Part shown: piece by piece, positions 7,337 through 17,212 of the stretch | Numbering within the stretch: position 1 is the first letter of the stretch | How the letters are laid out: every line of letters starts with the position of its first letter | Source: Streptomyces sp. NBC_00539 | Lineage (GTDB): Bacteria; Actinomycetota; Actinomycetes; Streptomycetales; Streptomycetaceae | NCBI RefSeq assembly: GCF_036346105.1 | Contig: NZ_CP107811.1 | Coordinates: forward strand, 434,001-498,000 | Reading direction: 5' to 3' | DNA length: 64,000 nucleotides | The notes under the pieces: model-generated | Told to the model about the DNA's origin: nothing | The model's database searches: none | Seen by the model: the letters and a program-made list of their open reading frames with translations, nothing else | Translations under genes and position numbers: made by a program

Positions 7337-10300
7337 ATCTCGCTCTTGCCCTGCAGGTAGTGCTTGTCGTAGTTGTAGACGGTGCCGTAGATCCGGTGCC
7401 CCGAGCCGTGCGGGCCGCTCGCGATCATGAAATCGCCCACTCCCTTGTAGTAGTAGCAGTGTCCGTGCGGCGCCCAGTTGGCCACCGCGCGGGCCTTGTA
7501 CTTGTTGCTGCCGGACTCGTAGCCGGTGTCCATCTTCTCCCAGCCGTACCAGCGGGACCGGTAGAGCGTGATGTGGATGGAGAAGCTGGGCACCTTCTTC
7601 TTGCACTTGAGGTCGGCGTGCACGTTGATGCGGCCGTGGACGGTGTGCGAGGGGTGCGGGTAGTCCACGAAGGCGCCGCAGCCCCACCTGTTGGCCCCGT
7701 ACTGACCGGTCAGGTCGGTGCAGTTGACACCGTCACCCGAGCAGTACTCGTACGGGTTGGCGTTGCCGCCGTACACCGGGTCCACCGACAGGAAACGGCC
7801 GGTGGAGGGGTCGTACTGGCGTACGCCCATCAGGACGACCCCCGCCGGGGTGCCCGAGTCCCGCTGCTGCGCCGCGAGCCAGTTGTAGCGCGCCGACGCG
7901 CTTCCCTCGCGGACGTTGCCGTACTCGTCCGTGTCGGCCACCGACAGCGGCTTCTGCGGGTCGAGCGGCAGCGCGACGCCCGCGTCGCCGTGCAGGTCGG
8001 TGAACTGGAGCACGGTGTCGCCCGCGGTTCCGGTGACGGCGGCCAGCTCTCCGGAGAGGCTGGTGACGTTGCGGCTGCGCAGGTTCGCGGTGACGTCCTC
8101 CACGGTCCAGGTCGGGTTGTCCGACGCGTCCCGGTAGTGGTTGACGGAGTTCACCGACGCCGTGACGGCGCCCTGGGCGTCGAGGGTCTCGGCGGTCCAG
8201 GAGCCCAGGCGGCCCTGTGCGTCGAGGTTCCACGTCTGGCGGTGACCGCCCGACGTCTGCTGGCGGACCAGGTCGTTGGCGTAGTACGCGAAGACCGTGC
8301 CCGGCTTGGTGAGGGTGCGCCCGAAGGCGTCGTACGAGATGCCCGTGCCGGTCAGCCGGTCCGAGGCGTCGTACGTGTAGTCGGTCGTCGTGGACACCGG
8401 CGCGCCGTCCTGGTCCCGGGTCGAGACCAGACGCGTGCGGTTGGAGTCGGCGTCGAAGCCGTACGTCCGGTGCTGCTGCCCGTACGCGTCGGACTCGTCG
8501 ACGTCGGTGAGCCGGCCGCTGCGGTCGTAGCGGAAGCTCTGGCCGGTGCTGGCGCCCGCGCTGCGGGCACCGGAGCCGGTCTGGCCGTGGACCGTCGGTA
8601 CGGCCACGTCGGTGAGCAGCGCCGCACCGTCCGTGTCGCGGGTGTAGGCGCGGGACGTGGTGAATCCGGTCTCGTCGGTGACCGTGCTCAGGGTGTAGCC
8701 GCCGGGCAGGGTCTCGTTCGCGACCTCACCGGAGGCGTCGTAGGTGGCGCCGAAGGTGCCGGCCACCGAGTCGGTGAGGGAGGTGGGCAGTCCGCGCGGC
8801 TCCTTGGCCGTGTCGTAGGCGTACGTGACCGTCGAGGGCGCGGAGTCGGCGACCTTCACCATCCGTCCCAGCGGGTCGTACTCGGTGGTCGTGACGTTGC
8901 CGGCGCCGTCGTCGTAGGAGACCTGGCGGCCGAGGGCGTCGTAGCCGTACACGGCCGTCTTGCCGCCCGCGGTGACGCTGGTCAGCTTGCCGTTCACCGG
9001 GTCGTACGCACGGACCGTCTCGGGCACGGCGGTGCCGGGGCCGCCGGCGACGGCGGTCCGGGTGACGCGTCCGGCGTCGTCGCGGGTGACCTGCGTGGTA
9101 CGGACCTCCGAGCCGGCCTTCTCGGTCGTCTTGGAGATCTCGCCGTGGGCGTCGTACTCGTACACCGAGGTGGTGCCGGCGGCCGGGTCGGCCGGGCCCT
9201 CGGAGCAGACCTTGTCCGCCCACTCGGGGCGGCCCCCGCAACTGCCGGTACCGGCGGCCGTGTAGTACGAGGTCACCCGGGTGGCCGCGGCGCCGCCCTT
9301 GGGCAGCGTCGTGGAGACCACACGGCCCTGGGCGTCGTACGCGGTGGTGGTGACGAGGTTCAGACCCGCCGGGTCCTCGGCCGCCTTGAGGGGCAGGCCC
9401 TTGGCCCAGTCGTACGTCGTGGTACTGGTGCGGGTGTCGAGGTCACCGCCCGCGCGGCCGGGCACGAAGGCACCGGTCGTCACGGTCGTGGGCTGGCCGC
9501 TGACGGGGGCGTCGGCGGGCCGGCCCTCGTCGTAGGCGGTGGCGGTGTGCAGGCGGGCCGGGACCTCGCTGCCTGCGGGCAGGTCGGCGGCGCCCTGTTC
9601 GAGTTCCACCTGGTGCAGCGGACCGTAGGAGTGCAGCAGTCGGAGCCCGTCCGCGCTGTACTCCTTGGTCTCGGCGAGCAGCGCGGCACGCTCGGCGGTG
9701 CCGGCGGCGGCGATGCCGAGGTCCGCGAGCCGGTCGAGGGCCGGGCCGGAGGTGGCGAGGGCCAGTTCCCGGTTGGCGGACGACAGCGTGTACACGACGG
9801 CGCCGTCGGCGTTGTAGCCGGTGGTGGAGATGTGGCCGCCGGGCTGGGCCGTGTTGACCTCGCGTCCGGAGGCGTTGACGTAGGTGACCGCGGCACGCTT
9901 GTAGGCGGCGGCCGTCAGTGCCGAGCCGTCGTTCCCGGCGGGCACGGCGTCGGGCGGGAACACCGCGGTGGCGTCGGTGGGGGCGTCGGTCTGCCCCCAG
10001 GCGGCGACGTCGGCGGCGCCCAGCTTGTAGGGAGCGTTCGCACCCGTCAGCGGCACGTTGTAGACGACGGAGTTGGTGAGGGAACCGCCGTCGGTCACCG
10101 TCTTCGAGCCCTGCGCCAGCGACGGGCGGGACGCCTTGAGGAGCATGCCGTCACCTGCGGCCGCCGAGGTACCGGCCTTTCCGTAGGTGAAGGTCCACGG
10201 GAGCTCGGTGCCCGGCATCATCCAGTAGACCCGGTTGCCCGTGTCGTAGGAGTACTGCACCTGCGTGGCCTGCGACAGGCGCGGGTCCCACTGCTGGCGC

Positions 10301-13300
10301 AGCCGGCCGTCCTTGTCGTAGCGGTACGTCGAGACGGCCTGGCTGGTGGCCGCGGTGGCACCGGGGGCCGTGGACCACCGGCGGATCTCCTTGACCTGGC
10401 CGGTGAAGTCGCCGAAGTCGGCGGCGGTGGTGTAGCCGGTCGCCGTGGTGGCCGTGGCGTACACGAACTCCAGGCTCTCGCAGCCCGCGGTGGCGGGCGC
10501 CGCCGCGCAGGCGTCCGAGGTCGCGGCGGTGCTGGGAGCGATGAGGTACTTGGGCCGGGCGAGCACCTTGATGCCCGCCGGGACCTTTTCGGAGACCACG
10601 CGGGTGGTGGTGTTGTCGGTGGGCAGCTTCGTGGAGTCGACCTGCCAGGTGTCGGCGGCCGGGTCCACCTTCTTGAAGACCGTGGTGGCGCCGTCGTCGT
10701 CCGTCAGGGTGAAGGTCCCGGTCAGCTGTCCGGTCAGGGTGAGCTGTTCGGCGCCCTCCTCGGGCTTCCAGCCGCCGCCGGAGGTGGCGGTGAAGCCGAT
10801 CGCACCCTCCTCCATCAGGACTTCGACGGAGGTTCCGGAGGTCTTGCGCAGGCCGGTGTAGGAGGAGTCGGTGATCTCGGCGTAGACGCCGGACACCCAC
10901 TCGGGTCCGAAGATCTGCACCTGGCCGTCGTCCTCGGCGTGGCCGTCGCGCGAGTAGGCGGTTCGCGTCACCGCCGTGCCCGCGCCGTCCGCGTCCGTGG
11001 CCTGGAGGGTGAAGTCACCGGTCAGGCTGTTGACGTAGCCGGGGCCCACGGGGAGCGAGGGCGCGGCGCCGGCCGCGCGGTCGACGGTGACGGACACCTG
11101 CGGGGAGGCCTCGGTGGTGGTGGCACCGCTGAACACGGCGCGTACGTCCACCGGCCCGTCCTCGGGCAGGGTGGTGGTGATCTCCCAGGTCAGCGGGGCG
11201 GGCTTGCCGCCGCTGACCACGACCGGCCAGGCGGAGAGCGCGGCGCCGGTGGAGTTGACCCGCACGTGGGCGGGGGGCACGTCCAGCCACTGGTCGGTCT
11301 CACCGCGGCGGAACTGGTAGCGGACCCCCGTGTAGGACGTGTCGCCCTGGGCCATCAGGCCGGTGCGGCGGGCCGGGCGCTCGCCGTCGCCGGGGGTGGT
11401 CAGGGCCGCGCCCTTGCCGGCGTTGAAGGCGTAGGCCGTGTCCGCGGAGACGTTGCCGGCCGCGTCACGCGTGTGGGCGGTCACGGTGTGCGCCCCGGCC
11501 TTGAAGGTGAGGGACTTGGTGACGGCCGTGCCGGTGGTGGCGGCCGTGGTCCAGGCGCCCGAGTCGAGCTTGTACTGCACGTCCTTCACGTCGCCGGTGG
11601 GCGGTGTGAAGGTGAACGAGCCGGTGAAGTCGCCGCCCGCGTCCGGGGTGCCCGACCACTGGCCGGCCGGGAAGGCCGTGGAGGACACGGTGGTGCCGGC
11701 GGGCTTGGTGGTGTCGACCGTGAAGGACTGCCAGGCGGACCACGTGCCGTTGGCGGTGGTGCCGTCGGACACGGTGGCGCGCCACTTGTAGCTGCCCGGA
11801 GCCAGCGCGGTGGCCGGCGTCCAGGGCGCGTTGGTACCGGAGGCGGTGAAGGCCGACTTGCCGCTCTGCAGGGCGGTGGTGCCGGTGGACGTCCAGATCT
11901 CGTACGAGAGCTGGACGGTGTTGCCGTCGGCGTCGGTGGCCTTGGCGGTCAGCGTGGGGGTGGTGTCGTTGGTCGACGTACCCGACAGCGGTGCGACCGG
12001 CACGGCCGCGCCCGGCTTGGTGTTGTAGTTGACCGTGAGCGAGGGCTCGTAGGCGGCGTTGTGCGCGCCGTCGGTCTGGTTGGCCGAGTAGTAGCGGCGC
12101 CAGGTCAGCGCGTCGCTCTCGTCCACGGCGGCGATCCGCACACCGTAGTTGGGCTGGCCGTCGGCCCAGGCCTGGACGATCGCGTCGACGTCCCAGGAGA
12201 CCAGGCCGGCGGGGCAGGAGGAGTTGTAGCCCTTGGCCGCGGTGGAGGTAACGGCTCCGGTGGCCGTGGTGGCCGGCTGGTTCGCCCAGGTGATGGCCGA
12301 GGGGTCCCAGTCGGCGGTGATCCGTCGGACCTGGTTGCCGGAGTTCGCCGTCGAGCAGGTCGAGGAGTAGGTGGAGTAGAGCCGCAGGTCCGTGTCCAGG
12401 ATCTGCTTGCCCTTGTACTTGTCGACGTTGAACTTCAAGAACGAGCGGGCCTTCTCGGCGCCGTTGTACGTGCCCGACTTCAGCTCGGTCGAACCGCGCT
12501 GGGAGGTGAGGTAGTCGTCGTACTGGATCCAGGTGTCGGTGACCGGTCCCATGAGGGAGTCGGTGGGGTCGATCGTCACCGGGTAGGTGAGCTTGGGGTC
12601 GTTGAGGAACGCCTGGCTCGGCTTGAGGACCATGACCTGGCCCCTGCCGTCCTTGGCCTGTTCGACGTCCACCTCGACGGGAGCGATGTGCTCCGCGTCG
12701 CCCGAGGCCCGGTCGTAGGAGGAGTCCCACATCACCGGCGCGGGGGCGGTGGCCTTCGCCTGGCTCTTGTCGTCCTCCCAGCGCAGGCGCTTGTCGTCGG
12801 TCTCCGTGAGCCGCAGGCCGCTCGCCTGGACGGGTATGCGGTACTCGACGGGGCCCTTGGGGCGCTCGTGAAGGACGACCGAGTGGGAGAAACCTTCCTT
12901 CAATGCGGTGACCACCAGGTCGCCGCCACCCGCGACCGCGTTCTTGTACGTCGCGGTGGAACCCTTGAGCTCCGGCTTGGGCAAAGTGCCCGTCCAGCCG
13001 ATGCCGAGCGAGTGCTGTCCCCGCCCGACTTCGACGAGCGGCTCGCCGGAGCCGCCGTCGGACAGGGCGACGTCCGCCGCGGCGGCCTTGGGCTTGATGA
13101 CGCCGCCCGACTGGACGAGGTGCGTGTCGATCGACTGCCAGGCGCCCTTGGCGTCCTTCACGCGCACCGGGCCCGAGAAGCTCTCCACCGAGGTGGTGCC
13201 GTTCGGCTGGGCGTACGTGGTGGTCGAGTCGGTCCGCTCACCGGTGATCTCGATGCGGCGGTGCTGGAGCCGGGCCATCAGGAACGCGGAGGGCGCGTCG

Positions 13301-13494
13301 GGGGCTTCCGCGGCGGCGGGGCCGCTGCGGGGCGCGGGGGCGGGGGCGGCGGTGCGGGCGGCCGGTACGGCGACGGCCGGGCCGTCCAGCACCGCCACTG
13401 TGCTGAGGATGGAGACCACGATCGCGGCCCGGCGTATCCATGGCGACGAGGCCCTGGAGCGTCGGCCTGCGGTGGCAGGGGGGCGTGCACTCAT
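7327..13494 (-). CDS. secreted RHS/YD-repeat protein with DNRLRE domain and variable C-terminal tail
   Basis: About 2055 aa. The chosen ATG (13494) has AGAGGAG upstream; a TTG at 13518 would overlap that site. An arginine-rich N-terminus, hydrophobic core and AVA cleavage site mark a secreted protein. Order: N-terminal beta-rich region; DNRLRE-type domain (about 315-480, with SFLKFNVD and ITWANQPA); Ig/fibronectin-like segments to about 750; then dozens of YD/RHS repeats (YDALGRQVSYDDGAGN and similar) forming the predicted shell; the RHS core motif GVRQYDPSTGRFLSVDPV near 1900. The last ~120 aa are unlike the repeats: basic, aromatic, with four cysteines (GCGAF, LKCKKK, GHCYYY, EMCV), suggesting two disulfides. 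This is WapA-like polymorphic-toxin architecture; the toxic activity, if any, is unknown. Confidence 0.85.
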   Translation of the reverse strand: MSARPPATAGRRSRASSPWIRRAAIVVSILSTVAVLDGPAVAVPAARTAAPAPAPRSGPAAAEAPDAPSAFLMARLQHRRIEITGERTDSTTTYAQPNGTTSVESFSGPVRVKDAKGAWQSIDTHLVQSGGVIKPKAAAADVALSDGGSGEPLVEVGRGQHSLGIGWTGTLPKPELKGSTATYKNAVAGGGDLVVTALKEGFSHSVVLHERPKGPVEYRIPVQASGLRLTETDDKRLRWEDDKSQAKATAPAPVMWDSSYDRASGDAEHIAPVEVDVEQAKDGRGQVMVLKPSQAFLNDPKLTYPVTIDPTDSLMGPVTDTWIQYDDYLTSQRGSTELKSGTYNGAEKARSFLKFNVDKYKGKQILDTDLRLYSTYSSTCSTANSGNQVRRITADWDPSAITWANQPATTATGAVTSTAAKGYNSSCPAGLVSWDVDAIVQAWADGQPNYGVRIAAVDESDALTWRRYYSANQTDGAHNAAYEPSLTVNYNTKPGAAVPVAPLSGTSTNDTTPTLTAKATDADGNTVQLSYEIWTSTGTTALQSGKSAFTASGTNAPWTPATALAPGSYKWRATVSDGTTANGTWSAWQSFTVDTTKPAGTTVSSTAFPAGQWSGTPDAGGDFTGSFTFTPPTGDVKDVQYKLDSGAWTTAATTGTAVTKSLTFKAGAHTVTAHTRDAAGNVSADTAYAFNAGKGAALTTPGDGERPARRTGLMAQGDTSYTGVRYQFRRGETDQWLDVPPAHVRVNSTGAALSAWPVVVSGGKPAPLTWEITTTLPEDGPVDVRAVFSGATTTEASPQVSVTVDRAAGAAPSLPVGPGYVNSLTGDFTLQATDADGAGTAVTRTAYSRDGHAEDDGQVQIFGPEWVSGVYAEITDSSYTGLRKTSGTSVEVLMEEGAIGFTATSGGGWKPEEGAEQLTLTGQLTGTFTLTDDDGATTVFKKVDPAADTWQVDSTKLPTDNTTTRVVSEKVPAGIKVLARPKYLIAPSTAATSDACAAAPATAGCESLEFVYATATTATGYTTAADFGDFTGQVKEIRRWSTAPGATAATSQAVSTYRYDKDGRLRQQWDPRLSQATQVQYSYDTGNRVYWMMPGTELPWTFTYGKAGTSAAAGDGMLLKASRPSLAQGSKTVTDGGSLTNSVVYNVPLTGANAPYKLGAADVAAWGQTDAPTDATAVFPPDAVPAGNDGSALTAAAYKRAAVTYVNASGREVNTAQPGGHISTTGYNADGAVVYTLSSANRELALATSGPALDRLADLGIAAAGTAERAALLAETKEYSADGLRLLHSYGPLHQVELEQGAADLPAGSEVPARLHTATAYDEGRPADAPVSGQPTTVTTGAFVPGRAGGDLDTRTSTTTYDWAKGLPLKAAEDPAGLNLVTTTAYDAQGRVVSTTLPKGGAAATRVTSYYTAAGTGSCGGRPEWADKVCSEGPADPAAGTTSVYEYDAHGEISKTTEKAGSEVRTTQVTRDDAGRVTRTAVAGGPGTAVPETVRAYDPVNGKLTSVTAGGKTAVYGYDALGRQVSYDDGAGNVTTTEYDPLGRMVKVADSAPSTVTYAYDTAKEPRGLPTSLTDSVAGTFGATYDASGEVANETLPGGYTLSTVTDETGFTTSRAYTRDTDGAALLTDVAVPTVHGQTGSGARSAGASTGQSFRYDRSGRLTDVDESDAYGQQHRTYGFDADSNRTRLVSTRDQDGAPVSTTTDYTYDASDRLTGTGISYDAFGRTLTKPGTVFAYYANDLVRQQTSGGHRQTWNLDAQGRLGSWTAETLDAQGAVTASVNSVNHYRDASDNPTWTVEDVTANLRSRNVTSLSGELAAVTGTAGDTVLQFTDLHGDAGVALPLDPQKPLSVADTDEYGNVREGSASARYNWLAAQQRDSGTPAGVVLMGVRQYDPSTGRFLSVDPVYGGNANPYEYCSGDGVNCTDLTGQYGANRWGCGAFVDYPHPSHTVHGRINVHADLKCKKKVPSFSIHITLYRSRWYGWEKMDTGYESGSNKYKARAVANWAPHGHCYYYKGVGDFMIASGPHGSGHRIYGTVYNYDKHYLQGKSEMCV

Positions 13495-13707
13495 CTGGCT
13501 GGTAGCTCCTCTGGTCAAGGGTGGAACCAGGGGAAACTAATGCCTTCACGCGCCGCGCGATCGCGATCAATCGGACAGAGGGGACAGCGGCCCCACGCTG
13601 TGATCAAACTGTGTTGGAACCAGAGCGAATTTCTGGATTCCTGTTCTTAGTTCCCCCTTCCCCCACGCTGGCGACGGAGCACCGGGAGCCGGACGCCGTG
13701 CGGGCGT

Positions 13708-16305
13708 TCAGGACAGGATCTCCACGTACCCGTCCCCTCCGTGCACGCGGATCCGCTGGCCGTCCCGGATCAGCCGGGTGGCGCCTTCCACACCCACGAC
13801 GGCCGGCAAGCCGTACTCCCGGGCGATCACGGCGCCGTGCGTCATCAGGCCGCCGACCTCCGTCACCAGTCCCGCGATCCCGACGAAGACCGGCGTCCAA
13901 CTGGGGTCCGTGAACGTGGTGACCAGGATGTCGCCCGCTTCGAGATCGGCTCGTGCCATGTCGAGGACGACGCGGGCCCGGCCTTCGACGGTCCCGGCCG
14001 AGACCGGCAGGCCGGCCAGGGCGCCGGTCGGCACGTCGTCGCGCCGGTAGGCCCCGTTGAAGGTCTCGCCGTCCGATGTGAGCACCCGCGGCGGTGTGAG
14101 CGCGTGGTAGGAGCGGAACGCTTCTTTGCGCTGCCGGATGAGCCGGCCATCGACCCGGTGTGAGCGTACGACCTCGTGGAACTCCTGGAACGTGAGGTAG
14201 AAGACGTCTTCCTCCTGCGCGAGCACGCCGGCCCGCGCGAGGCGCCCGGCCTCTTCCATCAGCGCCTGCTTGTAGACGAAGTAGCGGCTGACGATGCCGT
14301 ACTTCGGGTACTCCCGGTACCCGATGAAAGTCCGGACCCGGTCGATCATCCGCTTCGCCTCACGGGCTTTGCGGTCCCCGTCCGGCAGGGCCCGCAACCG
14401 CGACAGCACCTCTTCCGCCTTCTTCTGCGCCTTCTCCCGTCCCTCCTCGAAGCGCCGCTCGGCGGCGCCCGGCGTGAAGTTCCTGACGTTGTCGAGGATC
14501 GCCGGCACGAGGGTGGTCGGGCGCTCGCGCCAGCGGGGCCTCGTGATGTCGATCTCGCCTGCACAGCGCATGCCGTACCGGACGAGGTAGGCCTCGATCG
14601 CCTCGCACGCTTGCGGCCCGCCCGGGAGCTTCGCCAACTCGTCGAGGAAGCCCTCGTCCTCGACGCCCTGCAGGAACGCCACCACTTCCGGGTACGGGCG
14701 GATCACGTCCGCCACATCGAGCAGCGCGAGTCCCATCTCCGACGTGACGTTGTCAGGGGCGGACAGCGTGAGGGTGTCGGCCGCGTTCTGCTCGCCGAGC
14801 CACTCGTACAGCTTGTCGTTGAGCCACCAGGTGGCTTCCATCCCCGCCATGATCACCTGGAGGCTCGGCGGATCACTGAGGATCCGCTTGTGCTCTTCGA
14901 ATGCCTCCAGCAGGAAGTCGAACAGCGCCGGTCCGGTCTTCGTCCGGATGTCACTGCGCAGGGCGGCGAGGGACGTCTCGCTGCGCTCGATCAGTTCGGT
15001 GACGATCGCCCGGTCGGTCTCGATCGGCGCGGCCGCACTGCCGGCCGGCGGGCCGCCGGGACCCGCGTCGGGGAGCGAGGGGACGAAGTCGTCACGGTCG
15101 AGGACGGTCTCCAGCGCGTCCCTGACCAGAGGGTCGCCCCTCCCCACGAGGTCGAGCAGGCCGGTGCGGCTCGTCGGCGAGCCCAGGCGCCGGGTGACGT
15201 CGACGAACAGCCTTCCGCCGGCCTCGTGCATGGGCACCATGGCCGTCAGTTGCCAAAGGGACAGGCCCAGCGGCTTCATCGGGTCGGTCATCATCTGCTG
15301 GTGACCGACGGAGACGTAGACGCGGTTCTCCTCGTCGCCGGTTTCGGGGACGGGGAACAGCGTCGTGATGGGCCGGCTCTGAACGATGCGGAAGCCGTCG
15401 TCCACCAGGCACCATTCGATGTCCTGCGGGCGGCCGAAGTGCGCTTCGATCCGCCGCCCGAGCCGCACCAGTTCCACGACCTGCGCATCCGTCAGCGCCG
15501 GCTGCTCCTGCCGCTGCGGGTCGATCGCCACCTCGTGCGTGCCGCCGGCCGACAGGGCGTGCACCGCCCGCTGCTTGGCGGCGATCGTCCTGGCGACGAC
15601 CTCGCCGTCCCGCACCGAGAAGACGTCCGGGTTCACCAGGCCGGAGACCAGGGCCTCGCCGAGGCCGAAGCCGGCGTCCACCGTGGCGACCTTGCGGTTG
15701 CCGGTGACGGGGTCGGCCGTGAACAGGATGCCGGCGGCATGCGGGAAGACCATCTGCTGCACGACCACGGCCATGTGGACCGTACGGTGGTCGATCCCTT
15801 GCCGTTGCCGGTAGGTCACGGCCCGCTCGGTGAACAGCGAGGCCCAGCACCGGCGGACGTGCTCGAGGACCGCCGTCGGCCCGACGACGTTCAGGTACGT
15901 GTCCTGCTGCCCGGCGAAGGAGGCTGTCGGCAGGTCCTCCGCCGTCGCGCTGGAACGGACGGCGTACGCGCCCTGCTCGCCGAGCCGGGTGAGTGCCCGG
16001 CTGACCGCGGCCGCGAGTTCGGCCGGGATGGTGATCGCCTCGATGGTCCGGCGGATCCGCGCGCTGAGCGTGCGGATGGCCTGCCTGTCGTCCGGGTCGA
16101 CGCGCGACAGCTGATCCAGCTGCTCCTCGATCGACGGAGTCAGCGCCATCATGCGCCGGAAGGCGTCCGTCGTCACGCAGAAGCCACCGGGCACGCGGAT
16201 GCCTTCGATCCGCAGCAGCGCGCCCAGGTTCGCGCCCTTGCCGCCGGCGACCCCGGCCTGCGACTCGTCGACCTCTTCCAGATCCCGCACATACTGCTCG
16301 TTCAC
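13708..16305 (-). CDS. rph: rifamycin phosphotransferase
   Basis: 865 aa, the usual RPH length. Residues about 1-320 are the ATP-grasp (PPDK/PEP-synthase N-terminal) domain, with GGKGANLG near the start and the RSSATAEDLPTASFAGQQDT stretch; the middle binds rifamycin; the C-terminal swivelling domain carries the phosphohistidine in GGLMTHGAVIA (about His823). The enzyme phosphorylates the rifamycin C21 hydroxyl using ATP and water, inactivating the drug in the cytoplasm. Start GTG at 16305 matches where the family begins (E-Y-V-x-D-L-x-E-V-D); the frame stays open to 16608 but that extension is unlike the family. A complete rifamycin-associated element lies 62 nt upstream, so the gene is probably rifamycin-inducible. 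Confidence 0.95.
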   Translation of the reverse strand: MNEQYVRDLEEVDESQAGVAGGKGANLGALLRIEGIRVPGGFCVTTDAFRRMMALTPSIEEQLDQLSRVDPDDRQAIRTLSARIRRTIEAITIPAELAAAVSRALTRLGEQGAYAVRSSATAEDLPTASFAGQQDTYLNVVGPTAVLEHVRRCWASLFTERAVTYRQRQGIDHRTVHMAVVVQQMVFPHAAGILFTADPVTGNRKVATVDAGFGLGEALVSGLVNPDVFSVRDGEVVARTIAAKQRAVHALSAGGTHEVAIDPQRQEQPALTDAQVVELVRLGRRIEAHFGRPQDIEWCLVDDGFRIVQSRPITTLFPVPETGDEENRVYVSVGHQQMMTDPMKPLGLSLWQLTAMVPMHEAGGRLFVDVTRRLGSPTSRTGLLDLVGRGDPLVRDALETVLDRDDFVPSLPDAGPGGPPAGSAAAPIETDRAIVTELIERSETSLAALRSDIRTKTGPALFDFLLEAFEEHKRILSDPPSLQVIMAGMEATWWLNDKLYEWLGEQNAADTLTLSAPDNVTSEMGLALLDVADVIRPYPEVVAFLQGVEDEGFLDELAKLPGGPQACEAIEAYLVRYGMRCAGEIDITRPRWRERPTTLVPAILDNVRNFTPGAAERRFEEGREKAQKKAEEVLSRLRALPDGDRKAREAKRMIDRVRTFIGYREYPKYGIVSRYFVYKQALMEEAGRLARAGVLAQEEDVFYLTFQEFHEVVRSHRVDGRLIRQRKEAFRSYHALTPPRVLTSDGETFNGAYRRDDVPTGALAGLPVSAGTVEGRARVVLDMARADLEAGDILVTTFTDPSWTPVFVGIAGLVTEVGGLMTHGAVIAREYGLPAVVGVEGATRLIRDGQRIRVHGGDGYVEILS

Positions 16306-16366
16306 TGCTGTCGTGCCCCCATTTTCCGCAGGTTGTGGCTCAGGCCGATGATTCTGCGCCGTGACG

Positions 16367-16386
16367 GGGGCCTTGCCGCAAGCCCC
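16367..16386 (-). promoter_or_regulatory. rifamycin-associated element (RAE)
   Basis: On the minus strand this reads GGGGCTTGCGGCAAGGCCCC, an imperfect inverted repeat that matches the published RAE found before inducible rifamycin-inactivation genes such as rph, arr and helR in actinomycetes. A TATAGC -10-like box lies just upstream on the same strand (16394-16399). Here it precedes rph by 62 nt. Confidence 0.88.
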
Positions 16387-16585
16387 CCAGTGCGCTATAC
16401 CTTGGGTATGGCGAGGAGAGCGATCTCCGCGCCTTTTCTTTTTGCCGGTCGCGTTCTTCTCGCCCGGCCGCGTTCTTCTTGCCCGGCCGCGCCGCCGTCC
16501 ACTGCGGGGACCGACGGGCGGGCCGGGGGGGATCGGGCAGTTTTCGAGAAGCGTCCGCCGCTGCCCCGCACCTAGCGTGAGGGAC

Positions 16586-17212
16586 ATGGCGAACATCGAA
16601 CGCATCACCCTCGACGTGGCCGACCCCGCGGCCGCCCACGACTTCTACCGCACCGCCTTCGGGCTGGACGCGCAGCTGCACGTGCGGGCCTCGCAGGCGC
16701 CCACGACCGGCTTCCGCGGATTCACGCTGTCGCTCACCGTCGCCCAGCCGGCCGACGTCAAGGCCCTCGTCGGTGCCGCGCTCGACGCCGGCGCCACCGC
16801 GCTCAAGCCCGTGACGAAGTCCCTCTGGGGCTACGGCGGGGTCGTACGGGCCCCGGACGGCACGATCTGGAAGGTGGCGACCTCGGCGAAGAAGGACAGC
16901 GGCCCGGCCACCCGCCGCTTCGACGACATGGTGCTCCTGCTGGGCGTCGCGGACGTGGCGGCGAGCAAGAGGTTCTACCGCGACCAGGGTTTCGCCGTGG
17001 CGAAGAGCTTCGGCGGCACGTACGTGGAGTTCGAGTCCGGTCCCGGCCCGATGAAGCTCGCCCTGTACCGGCGCCGGGCCCTCGCCAAGGACGCCGGCGT
17101 CTCTCCCGACGGCACCGGCTCGCACCGGATCGCGATCGGCGCCGACCTCGGCCCCTTCACGGACCCGGACGGGTTCGCCTGGGAAGCGGCCTCACCGGCG
17201 CTCGCGCCCTGA
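16586..17212 (+). CDS. VOC-superfamily (glyoxalase/dioxygenase-fold) protein
   Basis: 208 aa in two betaalphabetabetabeta halves: residues about 3-105 (ITLDVADPAAAHDFY ... APDGTIWKVA) and 110-205 (LLLGVADVAASKRFY ... DPDGFAWE), the tandem arrangement of type I VOC proteins. Canonical metal residues are not all evident, so it may bind rather than transform its ligand. The ATG at 16586 begins the first strand of the fold; the longer open frame upstream reads through rph promoter DNA. Its last 21 nt overlap the convergent regulator gene. Confidence 0.8.
   Translation: MANIERITLDVADPAAAHDFYRTAFGLDAQLHVRASQAPTTGFRGFTLSLTVAQPADVKALVGAALDAGATALKPVTKSLWGYGGVVRAPDGTIWKVATSAKKDSGPATRRFDDMVLLLGVADVAASKRFYRDQGFAVAKSFGGTYVEFESGPGPMKLALYRRRALAKDAGVSPDGTGSHRIAIGADLGPFTDPDGFAWEAASPALAP

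Noticed and set aside
7360-13650. 2096-aa plus-strand open frame antisense to the RHS gene
   Set aside because: A long antisense shadow expected from GC-rich codons; the minus-strand RHS protein has clear motifs and repeats.
16449-16487. 19-bp imperfect tandem repeat (CGCGTTCTTCTCGCCCGGC) upstream of rph
   Set aside because: Two copies only, no inverted symmetry, no known element; could be chance in GC-rich DNA, so not listed as a regulatory site.
16306-16608. N-terminal extension of rph to the far upstream start
   Set aside because: Would include the rifamycin-associated element and promoter as coding DNA and does not fit the family N-terminus.
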